In this document: positions 41,817-50,824 of the stretch, piece after piece
Position numbering within the stretch: the first letter of the stretch is position 1
Layout of the letters: every line of letters starts with the position of its first letter
Origin: Streptomyces sp. S.PB5
GTDB taxonomy: Bacteria > Actinomycetota > Actinomycetes > Streptomycetales > Streptomycetaceae
Direction: 5' to 3'
Length of the DNA stretch: 64,000 nt
Assembly: GCF_030403745.1 (NCBI RefSeq)
Contig: NZ_JAQMWP010000001.1
Coordinates: 930,001 to 994,000 of the forward strand
The notes under the pieces: model-generated
What the model saw: only the letters and a program-made list of their open reading frames with translations
The model's database searches: none
What the model was told of the DNA's origin: nothing
Program-made: the position numbers and the translations under genes

Positions 41817-42128
41817 TCCACCGGGGTAGACGAGCGGGGCGGCCGCAATCGTTCCCTCGCGCCTGCTTTTCTCATCGACGGTTCATGAACCCGGCCCCGC
41901 ACGCGGCGACGCCGGCCCGGGTACGGTCCGGGCTCCCGACCCTCGCCGGGACGGCCGCCACCTGCGACTTCACCGACACCGGCCCGACCCCGGCCCGCCG
42001 CGCGCCCCGGGTCGGTGAGCCCGCCGCCCGGGTGCGCCCCCGAGGACCGGACGGTTCCAGGGGAGGCGGGCCCGTCGGCCGAACGGCAGCCGAGGAGCGG
42101 TCCCGCGGCCCTCTCTCGGCCCCTGTCC
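41817..42128. other. Intergenic region, no gene seen
   Basis: GC-rich spacer between the PBP and acetyltransferase genes, both read leftwards. A short palindrome GTTCATGAAC lies at 41879-41888 in its AT-richer end and may belong to the PBP promoter. No supported coding sequence or RNA gene was found. Confidence 0.5.
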
Positions 42129-42599
42129 TCAGGCGTCCAGCGTCAGGACGACCTCGTCGATCTCCTCGCCGCGGGCGTTCGCGAAGCCCCTCGCGTGGGC
42201 CGACAGCCGGAACCCGCACTTCTCCAGCACGCGCCGCGAACCGGTGTTGTCGGCGGCGGCGCGGGCGTACAGCGGGCGTTCGGGGACCTGGGTCACCAGC
42301 TCGCGCAGGGCCGCCGTGGCGATGCCCTGCCCCCAGTAGGCGCGGTCGATCCAGTACGTCACCTCGCGCTCGGCCGGTTCGCCGTACACCGAGGCGCTGC
42401 CCACCACGTCACCGTCGGCCAGGATCGTGCGGTGCACGGCGTCGGAGGCCCGGATGCGTTTCCAGTGGGCTTCGAAGGCGTCCCGGTCGGCGGGGTCGCC
42501 CGGGGTGAAGGCCGCCATGTGCAGGGCCTCGGGATCGTTCATCTGCCGGAAGAACACCGGCAGATCACTGTCGTGGACCTCTCGGAGCGCGATCTGCAT
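42129..42599 (-). CDS. GNAT-family N-acetyltransferase (RimJ/RimL type)
   Basis: The 156-residue protein has the GNAT fold: MQIALREVHDSDLPVFFRQ, the acetyl-CoA loop DRAYWGQGIATAALREL and the C-terminal ARAAADNTGSRRVLEKCGF. It resembles enzymes that acetylate protein N-termini or small amines. It starts 3 bases after the IclR stop codon and is probably cotranscribed with that regulator. Substrate unknown. Confidence 0.85.
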   Translation of the reverse strand: MQIALREVHDSDLPVFFRQMNDPEALHMAAFTPGDPADRDAFEAHWKRIRASDAVHRTILADGDVVGSASVYGEPAEREVTYWIDRAYWGQGIATAALRELVTQVPERPLYARAAADNTGSRRVLEKCGFRLSAHARGFANARGEEIDEVVLTLDA

Positions 42600-42602
42600 G
42601 CC

Positions 42603-43376
42603 TCAGAGCCTACGGGTGGCCAGTGACAGCCGGTCCCGTGCGTCGAACAGCGCGTCCTTCACCATCTGTTCGTGCGCGGGCGTCAGCCGCGCCACCGGCA
42701 CCGAGCAGCTGATCGCGTCCCGCGCGGGGGTCCGGTAGGGGATCGCCACGCCGAAGCAGCGCAGCCCCAGCGTGTTCTCCTCGCGGTCCACGGCGAAGCC
42801 CTGCTCCCGGACCTGGTGCAGCTCCTCGATGAGCTTCTCCCGGTCGGTGATGGTGTTCTCGGTCAGCGCGGGCAGCGTCTCCGGGAGCATCTTGCGGACC
42901 TGCTCGTCGGAGTACGTGCTCAGCAGCGCCTTGCCGAGGGAGGTGGAGTGGGCGGGGAGGCGGCGGCCGACCCGGGTGAAGGGGCGCAGGTAGTGCTGGG
43001 ACTGCCGGGTGGCCAGATAGACGACGTTCGTGCCGTCCAGGCGGGCGAGGTGGATGGTCTCCGTCGTGTCGTCCGACAGCCGGTCCAGCGTCGGACGCGC
43101 CGCCGCCACCACCTCGTCGCCGTCGATGTAGGAGGTGCCGACCAGCAGCGCCCGCACCCCGATGCCGTACCGCGTGCCCGTCGCGTCGGTCTCCACCCAG
43201 CCCAGCTCGACGAGTGTGCGCAGCAGCATGTAGAGGCTGGACTTGGGATAACCGACGGCCTCCTGGACCGCCGCGAGGGAGTGCATACCGGGGCGTCCGG
43301 CGAAGTATTCGAGCAGTTCAACCGTCCGTACGGCGGACTTGACCTGCGCGCCGCCCCCCGTCTCGCCAGCCGACAT
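42603..43376 (-). CDS. IclR-family regulator of the ketoglutarate-semialdehyde dehydrogenase gene
   Basis: The 257-residue protein has an N-terminal IclR winged helix (about residues 12-70: VKSAVRTVELLEYFAGRPGMHS, then VGYPKSSLYMLLRTL) and a C-terminal GAF-like effector domain with STSLGKALL and NTLGLRCFGVAIPYRT. ATG 43376 is chosen from similarity of length; GGGTCAAGGG precedes it. It is divergent from the semialdehyde dehydrogenase gene, and a GTTC/GAAC palindrome lies between them. A role as regulator of aldarate or pentonate breakdown is inferred from that layout. Confidence 0.88.
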   Translation of the reverse strand: MSAGETGGGAQVKSAVRTVELLEYFAGRPGMHSLAAVQEAVGYPKSSLYMLLRTLVELGWVETDATGTRYGIGVRALLVGTSYIDGDEVVAAARPTLDRLSDDTTETIHLARLDGTNVVYLATRQSQHYLRPFTRVGRRLPAHSTSLGKALLSTYSDEQVRKMLPETLPALTENTITDREKLIEELHQVREQGFAVDREENTLGLRCFGVAIPYRTPARDAISCSVPVARLTPAHEQMVKDALFDARDRLSLATRRL

Positions 43377-43440
43377 CGCCCTTGACCCCTTCGTTCGACG
43401 GGAAATAGTCTCCAACAGCATATTCACCATCAGAGACAGC

Positions 43441-43456
43441 GTTCAGTATATCGAAC
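43441..43456. promoter_or_regulatory. Probable IclR operator
   Basis: GTTCAGTATATCGAAC reads nearly the same on both strands (12 of 16 positions). It is AT-rich, lies between the divergent IclR and dehydrogenase genes, and has the size and spacing of IclR-family sites. Confidence 0.55.
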
Positions 43457-43499
43457 AACCCTGGTGGATGACCCAGAAAACTGTGTGGAGGGACCCGCG

Positions 43500-45029
43500 G
43501 TGGCAGCAGCACCAGTCTGGAGTGTCGACCCCCGAACCGGGAAGCAGCGTGAACAGGTTGCGGTGGAGGCCACAGCCCAGGAGGTGGACGCCACCGTCCG
43601 TGCCGCGCACGACGCCCGCGGCGCCCTCGCCGACCGCACGGTCCGCGCGGCCTTCCTGCGCACCGCCGCCGACAAGCTGGAGGCCGCCAAGGACCAGCTC
43701 GTCGAGGCCGGCGACGCCGAGACCGCGCTCGGCCCGGTCCGCCTCACCGGCGAACTCGCCCGCACCTGCTACCAGCTGCGGGCCTTCGCGAGCATCGTCG
43801 ACGAGGGCGCCTTCCTCGACGTCGTGATCAACCACCCCGACGACACCGCGACCCCGCCGATCCCGGACCTGCGCCGCTACAAGGTGCCGCTCGGTGTCGT
43901 CGCCGTCTACTCGGCCTCCAACTTCCCCTTCGCGTTCTCCGTCGCGGGCGGCGACACCGCGAGCGCGCTGGGCGCCGGCTGCCCCGTCGTCGTCAAGGCC
44001 CACCCCGACCACCCGGCCCTGTCCGAGCTGGTCGCGGCCGTCCTGCGGCGGGCCGCCGCCGAGCACGGCATCCCCGAGGGCGTCATCGGTCTCGTCCACG
44101 GCTTCGAGGCCGGCATCGAGCTGATCAAGCACCCGCTGGTGTCGGCGGCGGGCTTCACCGGGTCGATCCGCGGCGGGCGCGCGCTGTTCGACGCGGCCGC
44201 CGCCCGTCCGGTCCCGATCCCCTTCCACGGGGAGCTGGGCTCCCTCAACCCCGTGCTGATCACGGAGGCCGCGGCGGCCGAGCGCGCCGAGACCATCGGT
44301 ACGGGACTCGCGGGCTCCATGACGCTGGGCGTCGGGCAGTTCTGTGTGAAGCCGGGCCTGGTCCTGGTGCCGTCGGGCGCCGCCGGTGACGGCCTGGTCA
44401 AGTCCCTCACGGACGCCGTCAGCAACACGGACGCGGGCGTGCTCCTCGACCACCGCATGCGGGACAACTTCGTCGCCGGGGTCGCCGAGCGTGCCGGACT
44501 GGCCGACGTGGAGACGCCGGTGACGCCGGGCGCGGGCGGCGAGCACACGGTGAGCGCGGGCTTCCTGACGGTTCCGGCGAGCAAGCTGTCCGAAGAGGGC
44601 GAGTACGACCTGCTCCTGGAGGAGTGCTTCGGCCCGGTGACCGTCGTCGCCCGCTACGAGGACTCCGCCGAGGCGAGCAAGGTCCTGTCGCGACTCCCGG
44701 GCAACCTCACCGCGACGGTCCACCTCTCCACCGAGGAGACCGAGGGCAAGGGCGGCGGCGCGGAACTCCTGGCGGAGCTGACGCCGCTCGCCGGACGCGT
44801 CCTGGTCAACGGCTGGCCGACGGGCGTCGCCGTGGCGGCCGCCCAGCACCACGGCGGTCCGTACCCGGCCACGACGTCCACGTCGACCTCCGTCGGCGGC
44901 ACGGCCATCGAGCGCTGGATGCGTCCGGTGGTCTACCAGACCACCCCGGAGGCACTGCTTCCCCCGGAGCTGCGGGACGACAACCCGCTCGGTCTGCCCC
45001 GCCGCTTCAACAACACCCTGGAACGCTGA
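43500..45029 (+). CDS. 2-oxoglutarate-semialdehyde (2,5-dioxovalerate) dehydrogenase
   Basis: The 509-residue aldehyde dehydrogenase has catalytic Cys282 ([11 protein letters not shown]) and general-base Glu245 ([10 protein letters not shown]). [26 protein letters not shown]-type text (here with ALGAGC) and [11 protein letters not shown] are typical of the NADP-dependent KGSA dehydrogenases. GTG 43500 follows GGAGGG by 7 bases; a GTG at 43464 lies too close to the operator. The enzyme makes 2-oxoglutarate from the product of KdgD and of pentonate pathways, so it is the common last step for the loci at 19.6 and 25.5 kb. Confidence 0.9.
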   Translation: [509 protein letters not shown]

Positions 45030-45074
45030 CCCCCAGGGGCCGCACGGGGAAAGGGAACCTGGGAAACTCTGACG

Positions 45075-45683
45075 ATGGACGTGGAACTTCCCGAACTCCC
45101 TTTCCCTCTCCGCACCTACGGCCCCGACGGACACTGGTCGTACGAGGACGGGATCCTCACCGGATGGGCCGGTCCACGTCAGGACCGCTTCGTACCGCCC
45201 ACCGGTGAGGCCCTCGACCCCGCCACCGACGCACCCCGTCTCCTCGGCGCCCCCGAGGGCGACTTCCAGCTCATCGCCCGGGTCACGGTCGGGTTCAACG
45301 CGTCCTTCGACGCGGGAGTCCTCTACGTCCATGTCGGCGAACGGGCCTGGGCCAAGCTCTGTCTGGAGTACTCCCCGGACGTGGCCACCATCTGCACGGT
45401 GGTCACCCGGGGACACTCCGACGACGCCAACGCCTTCACCGTGGAAGGCAGTTCCGTGTGGCTGAGAGTGAGCCGCACCGGCCGCGCCTTCGCCTTCCAT
45501 GCCTCCCGCGACGGCCAACGCTGGATATTCGTCCGGCTGTTCACGCTCGCCGACGAGAAGGAGAGCGACGCCGCCCTCGTCGGCTTCATGACGCAGTCGC
45601 CGATGGGGGAGGGGTGCGTCGTGACGTACGACCACCTGGAGTTCAGGCCCGACTGGCCGAAGGACCTTCGGGACGGAAGCTGA
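45075..45683 (+). CDS. DUF1349 family protein
   Basis: The 202-residue beta-sandwich protein has the DUF1349 pattern GDFQLIARVTVGFNASFDAG, VHVGERAWAKLCLEYSPD and SSVWLRVSRTGRAFAFHAS. Some relatives are called regulation-of-enolase protein 1 or resemble laminin-G/concanavalin folds that bind sugars. No signal peptide is present. It follows the semialdehyde dehydrogenase by 45 bases on the same strand and could be cotranscribed. Function unknown. Confidence 0.82.
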   Translation: MDVELPELPFPLRTYGPDGHWSYEDGILTGWAGPRQDRFVPPTGEALDPATDAPRLLGAPEGDFQLIARVTVGFNASFDAGVLYVHVGERAWAKLCLEYSPDVATICTVVTRGHSDDANAFTVEGSSVWLRVSRTGRAFAFHASRDGQRWIFVRLFTLADEKESDAALVGFMTQSPMGEGCVVTYDHLEFRPDWPKDLRDGS

Positions 45684-45733
45684 GCGACGGCGGCACCGGG
45701 AACCGGAGGCGCCGGGACCCCGTCCTCCGTTGC

Positions 45734-46228
45734 ATGATCAAGGACAGCACCGGAGCGGGTCGAGTGATCCGGACCGTCGTACCCGCCGAGGCGGAGGCCG
45801 TCACCGCGCTCCATGCCCGCGCCCGGGCCACGTACTACCCCGACGGCGTCCCGGACGACGGCACCGACTGGCTCGCCACCTGGCAAGGTGCCATCGCCCG
45901 GCCGGACGGCCATGTCCTGTGCCTGGTGGAGGGCGGCCGTATCGCCGGGCTCGCCTCCTTCCGCACCCCGGAGGGTGCCCCGGCGGAAACGGTCGAGCTC
46001 TTCCAGTTCCATGTCGACCCCGACCGGTGGCGCTCCGGCCTCGGCGCCGCCCTGCACACGGCCTGCGTCGAGCAGTGGCAGGCCGACGGGAAGCGGACGG
46101 CCGTCCTGGAGGTGCATGTGGACAACGCACGGGCACAGGCCTTCTACGCCCGCCAGGGCTGGGCCGCTCACCCCGTCGAGCCGGGCCACCACCATCGGCG
46201 GATGACCTTCAGGGTGGCCGGGGAATGA
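45734..46228 (+). CDS. GNAT-family N-acetyltransferase
   Basis: The 164-residue protein has the GNAT core: RTVVPAEAEAVTALHARARATYYPD at the start, FQFHVDPDRWRSGLGAALH for acetyl-CoA binding and VHVDNARAQAFYARQGW at the C-terminus. ATG 45734 gives the standard domain boundary. It is distinct from the enzyme at 42.1 kb and lies downstream of the DUF1349 gene on the same strand. Substrate unknown. Confidence 0.83.
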   Translation: MIKDSTGAGRVIRTVVPAEAEAVTALHARARATYYPDGVPDDGTDWLATWQGAIARPDGHVLCLVEGGRIAGLASFRTPEGAPAETVELFQFHVDPDRWRSGLGAALHTACVEQWQADGKRTAVLEVHVDNARAQAFYARQGWAAHPVEPGHHHRRMTFRVAGE

Positions 46229-46303
46229 ACCCCACTCCTTGAACGTTCACCGATTAATCGGAGGGCGTCTCCGTACCCGTACGACCTGGAAAGAGCCGAA
46301 GAC

Positions 46304-47020
46304 ATGCGCGTCGAGATCTGGAGCGACATCGCCTGCCCCTGGTGCTACGTGGGCAAGGCCCGCTTCGAGGAGGCGCTGGAGGCCTTCCCGCACCGCGAGC
46401 AGGTCGAGGTGGTGCACCGCTCCTTCGAGCTGGACCCGGGGCGCGCCAAGGGCGACATCCAGCCCGTGACCAAGATGCTGGCCAAGAAGTACGGCATGAG
46501 CGAGGCACAGGCCCAGGCCGGCGAGGAGAACCTCGGCGCACAGGCCGCCGCCGCGGGCCTCGAGTACCGCACCCGCGGCCGCGACCACGGCAACACCTTC
46601 GACATGCACCGTCTGCTCCACCTCGCCAAGGCCGAGGGCAAGCAGGACGAGCTCATCCAGATCTTCTACAAGGCCAACTTCGCCGAGGAGCGCTCCGTCT
46701 TCTCCGAGGGCGAGGAGCGGCTCGTGGAGCTGGCCGTCTCCGCGGGCCTGGACGCCGATGCCGTCCGCAAGGTCCTCGCCGACCCCACCGCCTACGCCGA
46801 CGACGTCCGCGCCGACGAGCGCGAGGCCGCCGAACTCGGCGCGAACGGCGTGCCGTTCTTCGTTCTCGACCGCAAGTACGGCGTCTCCGGCGCCCAGCCC
46901 GCCGAGGTCTTCACCCAGGCGCTCACCCAGGCGTGGGGCGCGCGTCCGCCGCTGCAGCTGATCGAGGACGGTGGCGCCGAGGCCTGCGGTCCCGACGGGT
47001 GCGCGGTGCCGCAGAAGTAG
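46304..47020 (+). CDS. DsbA-family oxidoreductase, FrnE type
   Basis: The 238-residue thioredoxin-fold protein has the active site CPWC at residues 11-14 (MRVEIWSDIACPWCYVGKARF) with a helical insertion, ending with a GVPFFVLDRKYGVSGAQP segment holding the cis-proline. Homologues are FrnE of Deinococcus and 2-hydroxychromene-2-carboxylate isomerase-like proteins. No signal peptide, so it works on disulfides in the cytosol, probably in oxidative stress. The C-terminus EACGPDGCAVPQK carries an additional cysteine pair, possibly used to recycle the active site. Confidence 0.88.
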   Translation: MRVEIWSDIACPWCYVGKARFEEALEAFPHREQVEVVHRSFELDPGRAKGDIQPVTKMLAKKYGMSEAQAQAGEENLGAQAAAAGLEYRTRGRDHGNTFDMHRLLHLAKAEGKQDELIQIFYKANFAEERSVFSEGEERLVELAVSAGLDADAVRKVLADPTAYADDVRADEREAAELGANGVPFFVLDRKYGVSGAQPAEVFTQALTQAWGARPPLQLIEDGGAEACGPDGCAVPQK

Positions 47021-47127
47021 GGCGCCGGACGTACGTGCAGGTCGGGGCGGATGTATAAGCACCCCTTAGGGGAATCACTTAAGAATTCGCAATGGACTGA
47101 TGGTTCGGAGGGCCCCACAGTGGAGCC

Positions 47128-48180
47128 ATGGAGACCTTCGAGAGCCTCGTCCGTGCTGAGTTCGCCCCGAAGAACACCTACCTGAACACCGCGAGCAGCG
47201 GTCTGCTCCCCGCCCGCACCGTGGCCGCCCTGACGGAGGCCGCGCTGATCCGGGCCGAGGGCCGGCCGCTGGACCCGCTGTTCGAGGACGTGGAGGCGGC
47301 CCGCGCCGCCTTCGCCCGGCTGGCCGGAGTCCCGGCGAGCCGGGTCGCGGCCGGTGCCTCCGTGTCCACGTTCTCCGGACTGGTCGCCGCCTCGCTCCCC
47401 GCCGGCGCCGAAGTCCTCACCGCCGAGGACGACTTCGCCTCGGTCGTGAACCCCTTCCACGCCCGCGGCGACCTCAAGGTCCGCATCGTCCCCCTGGAGC
47501 GGCTCGCCGAGTCCGTCCGCCCGGAGACCGCCCTCGTCGCGGTGAGCGCCGCCCAGTCAGCCGACGGCCGCATCGCCGACCTGCCCGCCCTGCGGGAGGC
47601 GGCCCGGACGCACGGGGCGCGGACGTACGTCGACTTCTCGCAGGCCTCCGGCTGGCTGGCCATGGACGCCACGCCGTACGACTACACCGTCTCCACCGGC
47701 TTCAAGTGGCTCCTCGGCCCGCACGGCGCCGCCTTCCTGGTGGTCCCGGAGGACTTCGGCGCGCTGACACCCCTGCTGGCCGGCTGGGTCGCCGGCGAGA
47801 TCCCCTGGGACAGCTGCTACGGCCCGATCGCCGAACTCGCCCACTCCGCCCGCCGGTTCGACATCAGCCCCGCCCTCTTCGTCTACGCGGGACTGCGCGC
47901 CTCCCTCTCCCTGATCGAGGAGTTGGGCGTGACCGCCATCCGCGCCCACGACCTGGCCCTCGCCGACCGCTTCCGCGCCGGACTGGCCGCCCTCGGGCGC
48001 GAGGTGCTGCCCGCGCCCGGCTCGGCGATCGTCTCGGTGCCCGGACTGGGCGGGAAGCAGCGGGAGTTGAGCGCGGCGGGCATCGAGGTCTCCGACCGCG
48101 CGGGCAACTTGCGCGCCTCCTTCCACCTCTACAACACCCCTGCCGACGTCGACCGTCTCCTGGACGTCCTGTCCGGCTGA
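47128..48180 (+). CDS. Class-V aminotransferase / cysteine-desulfurase-like protein
   Basis: The 350-residue PLP protein has the fold-type I layout: NTYLNTASSGLLPARTVAAL at the start, GASVSTFSGLVAASLPAGAEVL, YVDFSQASGWLAMDA (PLP aspartate region) and the lysine motif STGFKWLLGPHGAAF. It is shorter than IscS/SufS and lacks their catalytic-cysteine loop, so it may be an aminotransferase, lyase or isopenicillin-epimerase-like enzyme. ATG 47128 lies 107 bases after the frnE-like gene, with its own promoter-like region. Confidence 0.82.
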   Translation: METFESLVRAEFAPKNTYLNTASSGLLPARTVAALTEAALIRAEGRPLDPLFEDVEAARAAFARLAGVPASRVAAGASVSTFSGLVAASLPAGAEVLTAEDDFASVVNPFHARGDLKVRIVPLERLAESVRPETALVAVSAAQSADGRIADLPALREAARTHGARTYVDFSQASGWLAMDATPYDYTVSTGFKWLLGPHGAAFLVVPEDFGALTPLLAGWVAGEIPWDSCYGPIAELAHSARRFDISPALFVYAGLRASLSLIEELGVTAIRAHDLALADRFRAGLAALGREVLPAPGSAIVSVPGLGGKQRELSAAGIEVSDRAGNLRASFHLYNTPADVDRLLDVLSG

Positions 48181-48266
48181 ACTACGGCTCGTGAATCACT
48201 GGCCATGGCTTGTTGTCGTGAACCGCTGGCGCGGGCCCGGCGGGAACGCTAGGAAAGGCACCAGGG

Positions 48267-48884
48267 GTGGTGGTGCCGGTGGAACACGCGGGCGATACGT
48301 CAGTGCGGCCTCCCGCCGACGCGGAGCTGCACAGGCGGCTCGTGTACGGCGACGAGTCCGCGCTGGCCGAGGCGTACGAGGCGTACGGAGGTCTGGTGCG
48401 GCGGGTCGCCGTGCGGGTCACCCGCAGCCCGGGCGCCGCCGAGGACGTGGCGCAGGAGGTCTTCGCCCAGCTGTGGAGCAGGCCGTACGCCTACGACGCC
48501 GGCCGCGGCACCCTGCGCACCTGGCTCTCCATGCTCGCCCACCGGCGGGCCGTGGACTGGGTGCGCAGCGAGGCCCGGCACCGCAAGGACGCCGGCGCCG
48601 ACGACTCCGCGCTCCAGGCCATCCCCGAGCCCGGCCCCGGCCCCGACGAGACCGTCGTGGACCGCGAGCGCTCCATCCTTCTGCACTCCGCCCTCGCCGA
48701 ACTCCCGCAGCCCCAGCGGGAGGTGGTGCACCTGGCCTACTTCGCGGGCCGCACCTACCGCCAGGCCGCCGTCGAACTGGGCATCCCTGAAGGCACCGCG
48801 AAGACCCGTCTGCGCACGGCGTTACGTACCTTGGCCGAGTCTTTGGCCGACCCACCCGACCCTGCGCTCGAAAGGGGCGCATGA
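48267..48884 (+). CDS. ECF RNA polymerase sigma factor
   Basis: The 205-residue sigma factor has region 2 (about 25-95: DESALAEAYEAYGGLVRRVA, AEDVAQEVFAQLW) and region 4 (about 140-190: SALAELPQPQREVVHLAYF, YRQAAVELGIPEGTAKTRL). It resembles the SigK-like ECF group, whose anti-sigma factors bind zinc. GTG 48267 follows AGGAAAGG; GTGs at 48270 and 48273 are equally possible. The gene for the probable zinc anti-sigma protein starts 37 bases downstream. Confidence 0.88.
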   Translation: MVVPVEHAGDTSVRPPADAELHRRLVYGDESALAEAYEAYGGLVRRVAVRVTRSPGAAEDVAQEVFAQLWSRPYAYDAGRGTLRTWLSMLAHRRAVDWVRSEARHRKDAGADDSALQAIPEPGPGPDETVVDRERSILLHSALAELPQPQREVVHLAYFAGRTYRQAAVELGIPEGTAKTRLRTALRTLAESLADPPDPALERGA

Positions 48885-48921
48885 TGGCAGGGGACGCTCG
48901 CTCCAGGAAAGGGGGCATGCG

Positions 48922-49926
48922 GTGACCGCCGAACACGACGGCGTACGGGACCTGCTGGCCGCCTGGGCCTTCGGGGCACTGGAGCCTGCCGAGCGCAGAA
49001 CGGTCCCGCTGCACCTGGCCGAGTGCGACGACTGCGCGGCGGAGGCAGAGCGCCTGCGCGAGACGGTACGGCTCCTCGACGGCCCTTCGGGCAACGGCTC
49101 GGGCCGCCGACCGGCCGCCGACATCCTCTCCGCCGCCCTGCGCACCCGGCCCGCCGCCCCCCGCGTCGCCGCACACGCCGCGCCCTACGCCGCCGCCGTG
49201 GCGGGTCTCAGGGCGCTGCTGCCCGAGCTGGAGGGCCGCTGGAGCACGCCGGTCGTGCACGACTGGGACGTCCACGCCACGGTCGCCCATCTCCTCGCCG
49301 CGGACGAGCACTTGGTGCGCCTGCTCGGCCTGGACACCCGGCTGCCGCCCACCCGCGTACCGGCCGGCACCCACTGGGGCGAGGCCTGGAACCTGCGGAC
49401 CGGCGAGATCATCGACCGCGAGCACGGCCGTACGCCCGGGGAGACCGCCGGCGACTGGGCCGCGCAGGCGGACGCACTGCTCGCCGCACCCGAGGCGCAT
49501 GATCCCGAACTCGCCGCCCGGCCCGTGACGTTGATGGGCGCGCGGCTTCCGATCGCCGACCACTATGTGGCGCGGGCCTTCGAGGCGTGGATCCACACCG
49601 ACGACATCGGCCGCGCCCTGGGACTCGCCGTACCGCCGCCGCCCGCGGAGCACTTGGGGCAGCTGGTCCGGCTCGCGGTCCGCATCCTCGGCATGGCCCT
49701 CGGGACCCAGGCACCGCCGGTGCTGTTCTCGGTGACCGGTGCCGAGCAGTGGGTGCTGGGCTCCGAGGACGAGCCGGTGCGGGCCGAACTCGCCCTGGAC
49801 CCGGTCGACTTCTGCCTCCTGGTGGGCGGCCGGTACACACCGGACGAGGTACCGAAGGACACCACGGGCGACGCGGCCGCCGTACGGAACGTACTGGAGT
49901 CGGCCGCGTCGCTGGCGTGGCTGTGA
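48922..49926 (+). CDS. Zinc anti-sigma domain fused to a mycothiol-dependent isomerase-like domain
   Basis: The 334-residue protein starts with a zf-HC2/ZAS anti-sigma domain (residues 1-60) carrying His31-x3-Cys35-x2-Cys38 (HLAECDDC). The rest (about 80-334) is a DinB-type mycothiol-dependent maleylpyruvate-isomerase-like domain (VHDWDVHATVAHLLAADEH, then VARAFEAWIHTDDIGRALG). GTG 48922 follows GAAAGGGGG. Being next to the ECF sigma gene, it is the likely anti-sigma factor, soluble because no membrane helix is present. The second domain may link release of the sigma factor to mycothiol or metal status; this is inference. Confidence 0.83.
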   Translation: MTAEHDGVRDLLAAWAFGALEPAERRTVPLHLAECDDCAAEAERLRETVRLLDGPSGNGSGRRPAADILSAALRTRPAAPRVAAHAAPYAAAVAGLRALLPELEGRWSTPVVHDWDVHATVAHLLAADEHLVRLLGLDTRLPPTRVPAGTHWGEAWNLRTGEIIDREHGRTPGETAGDWAAQADALLAAPEAHDPELAARPVTLMGARLPIADHYVARAFEAWIHTDDIGRALGLAVPPPPAEHLGQLVRLAVRILGMALGTQAPPVLFSVTGAEQWVLGSEDEPVRAELALDPVDFCLLVGGRYTPDEVPKDTTGDAAAVRNVLESAASLAWL

Positions 49927-49929
49927 GGC

Positions 49930-50817
49930 CTACTTCACAGGGGTGAAGTCCCGGGCGCCGATGAACTCCGGCCGCCGGATCGGGGCCGCGAAGGGCTCCA
50001 CGGCCGCGTTCTCCACGCTGTTGAACACGATGAACACATTGCTGCGCGGGAACGGGGTGATGTTGTCCCCGGAGCCGTGCATGCAGTTGCAGTCGAACCA
50101 GGTCGCCGAACCCGCCTTGCCGGTGAACAGCTTGATGCCGTACTCGCCGGCCATCGCGGTCAGGGCCTCGTCCGAGGGCGTGCCCGCGTCCTGCATCTGG
50201 AGCGACTGCTTGTAGTTGTCCTTCGGCGTGGCCCCCGCGCACCCGAGGAAGGTCCGGTGCGAGCCGGGCATGATCATGAGCCCGCCGTTGGTGTCGTAGT
50301 TCTCGGTCAGCGCGATCGAGACGGACACCGTCCGCATGTTCGGCAGGCCGTCCTCGGCGTGCCAGGTCTCGAAGTCCGAGTGCCAGTAGAAGCCGGAGGC
50401 ACCGAAGCCGGGCTTGACGTTGATCCGCGACTGGTGGACGTAGACGTCCGAGCCGAGGATCTGCCGGGCCCGCCCGACCACCCGCTCGTCGCGCACCAGG
50501 TTCGCGAACACCTCGCTGATCCGGTGCACCTCGAAGACCGAGCGGATCTCCTTGGACTTCGGCTCGACGATCGAACGCTCGTCGGCGCGGATCGCGGGGT
50601 CGGTGACGAGCCGCTCCAACTCGGCGCGGTAGAGGGCGACTTCGTCCTCACCGATGAGCTCCTCGACGGCGAGGAACCCGTCGCGCTCGAAGGACTCCAG
50701 GCCGGCCGTCGGGATCGGCCCGGGGGTGCCGGGCGCCGACCAGACGACCGGGTCCTTGCGGGGGAGGGACACCTCGGTGGCGCCGCGGCTGGGGTAGAGA
50801 TCGGTGACAGTGGTCAT
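49930..50817 (-). CDS. ectD: Ectoine 5-hydroxylase
   Basis: This 295-residue iron(II)/2-oxoglutarate dioxygenase converts ectoine to 5-hydroxyectoine. The iron ligands are His146 and Asp148 (YWHSDFETWHAEDG) and His247 (FDCNCMHGSGDN), close to the known EctD positions. QSRINVKPGFGASGFYWHSD is the EctD signature region. It is the last gene of ectABCD, 7 bases after ectC. Hydroxyectoine adds protection against heat and drying. Confidence 0.95.
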   Translation of the reverse strand: MTTVTDLYPSRGATEVSLPRKDPVVWSAPGTPGPIPTAGLESFERDGFLAVEELIGEDEVALYRAELERLVTDPAIRADERSIVEPKSKEIRSVFEVHRISEVFANLVRDERVVGRARQILGSDVYVHQSRINVKPGFGASGFYWHSDFETWHAEDGLPNMRTVSVSIALTENYDTNGGLMIMPGSHRTFLGCAGATPKDNYKQSLQMQDAGTPSDEALTAMAGEYGIKLFTGKAGSATWFDCNCMHGSGDNITPFPRSNVFIVFNSVENAAVEPFAAPIRRPEFIGARDFTPVK

Positions 50818-50824
50818 GGTGATG

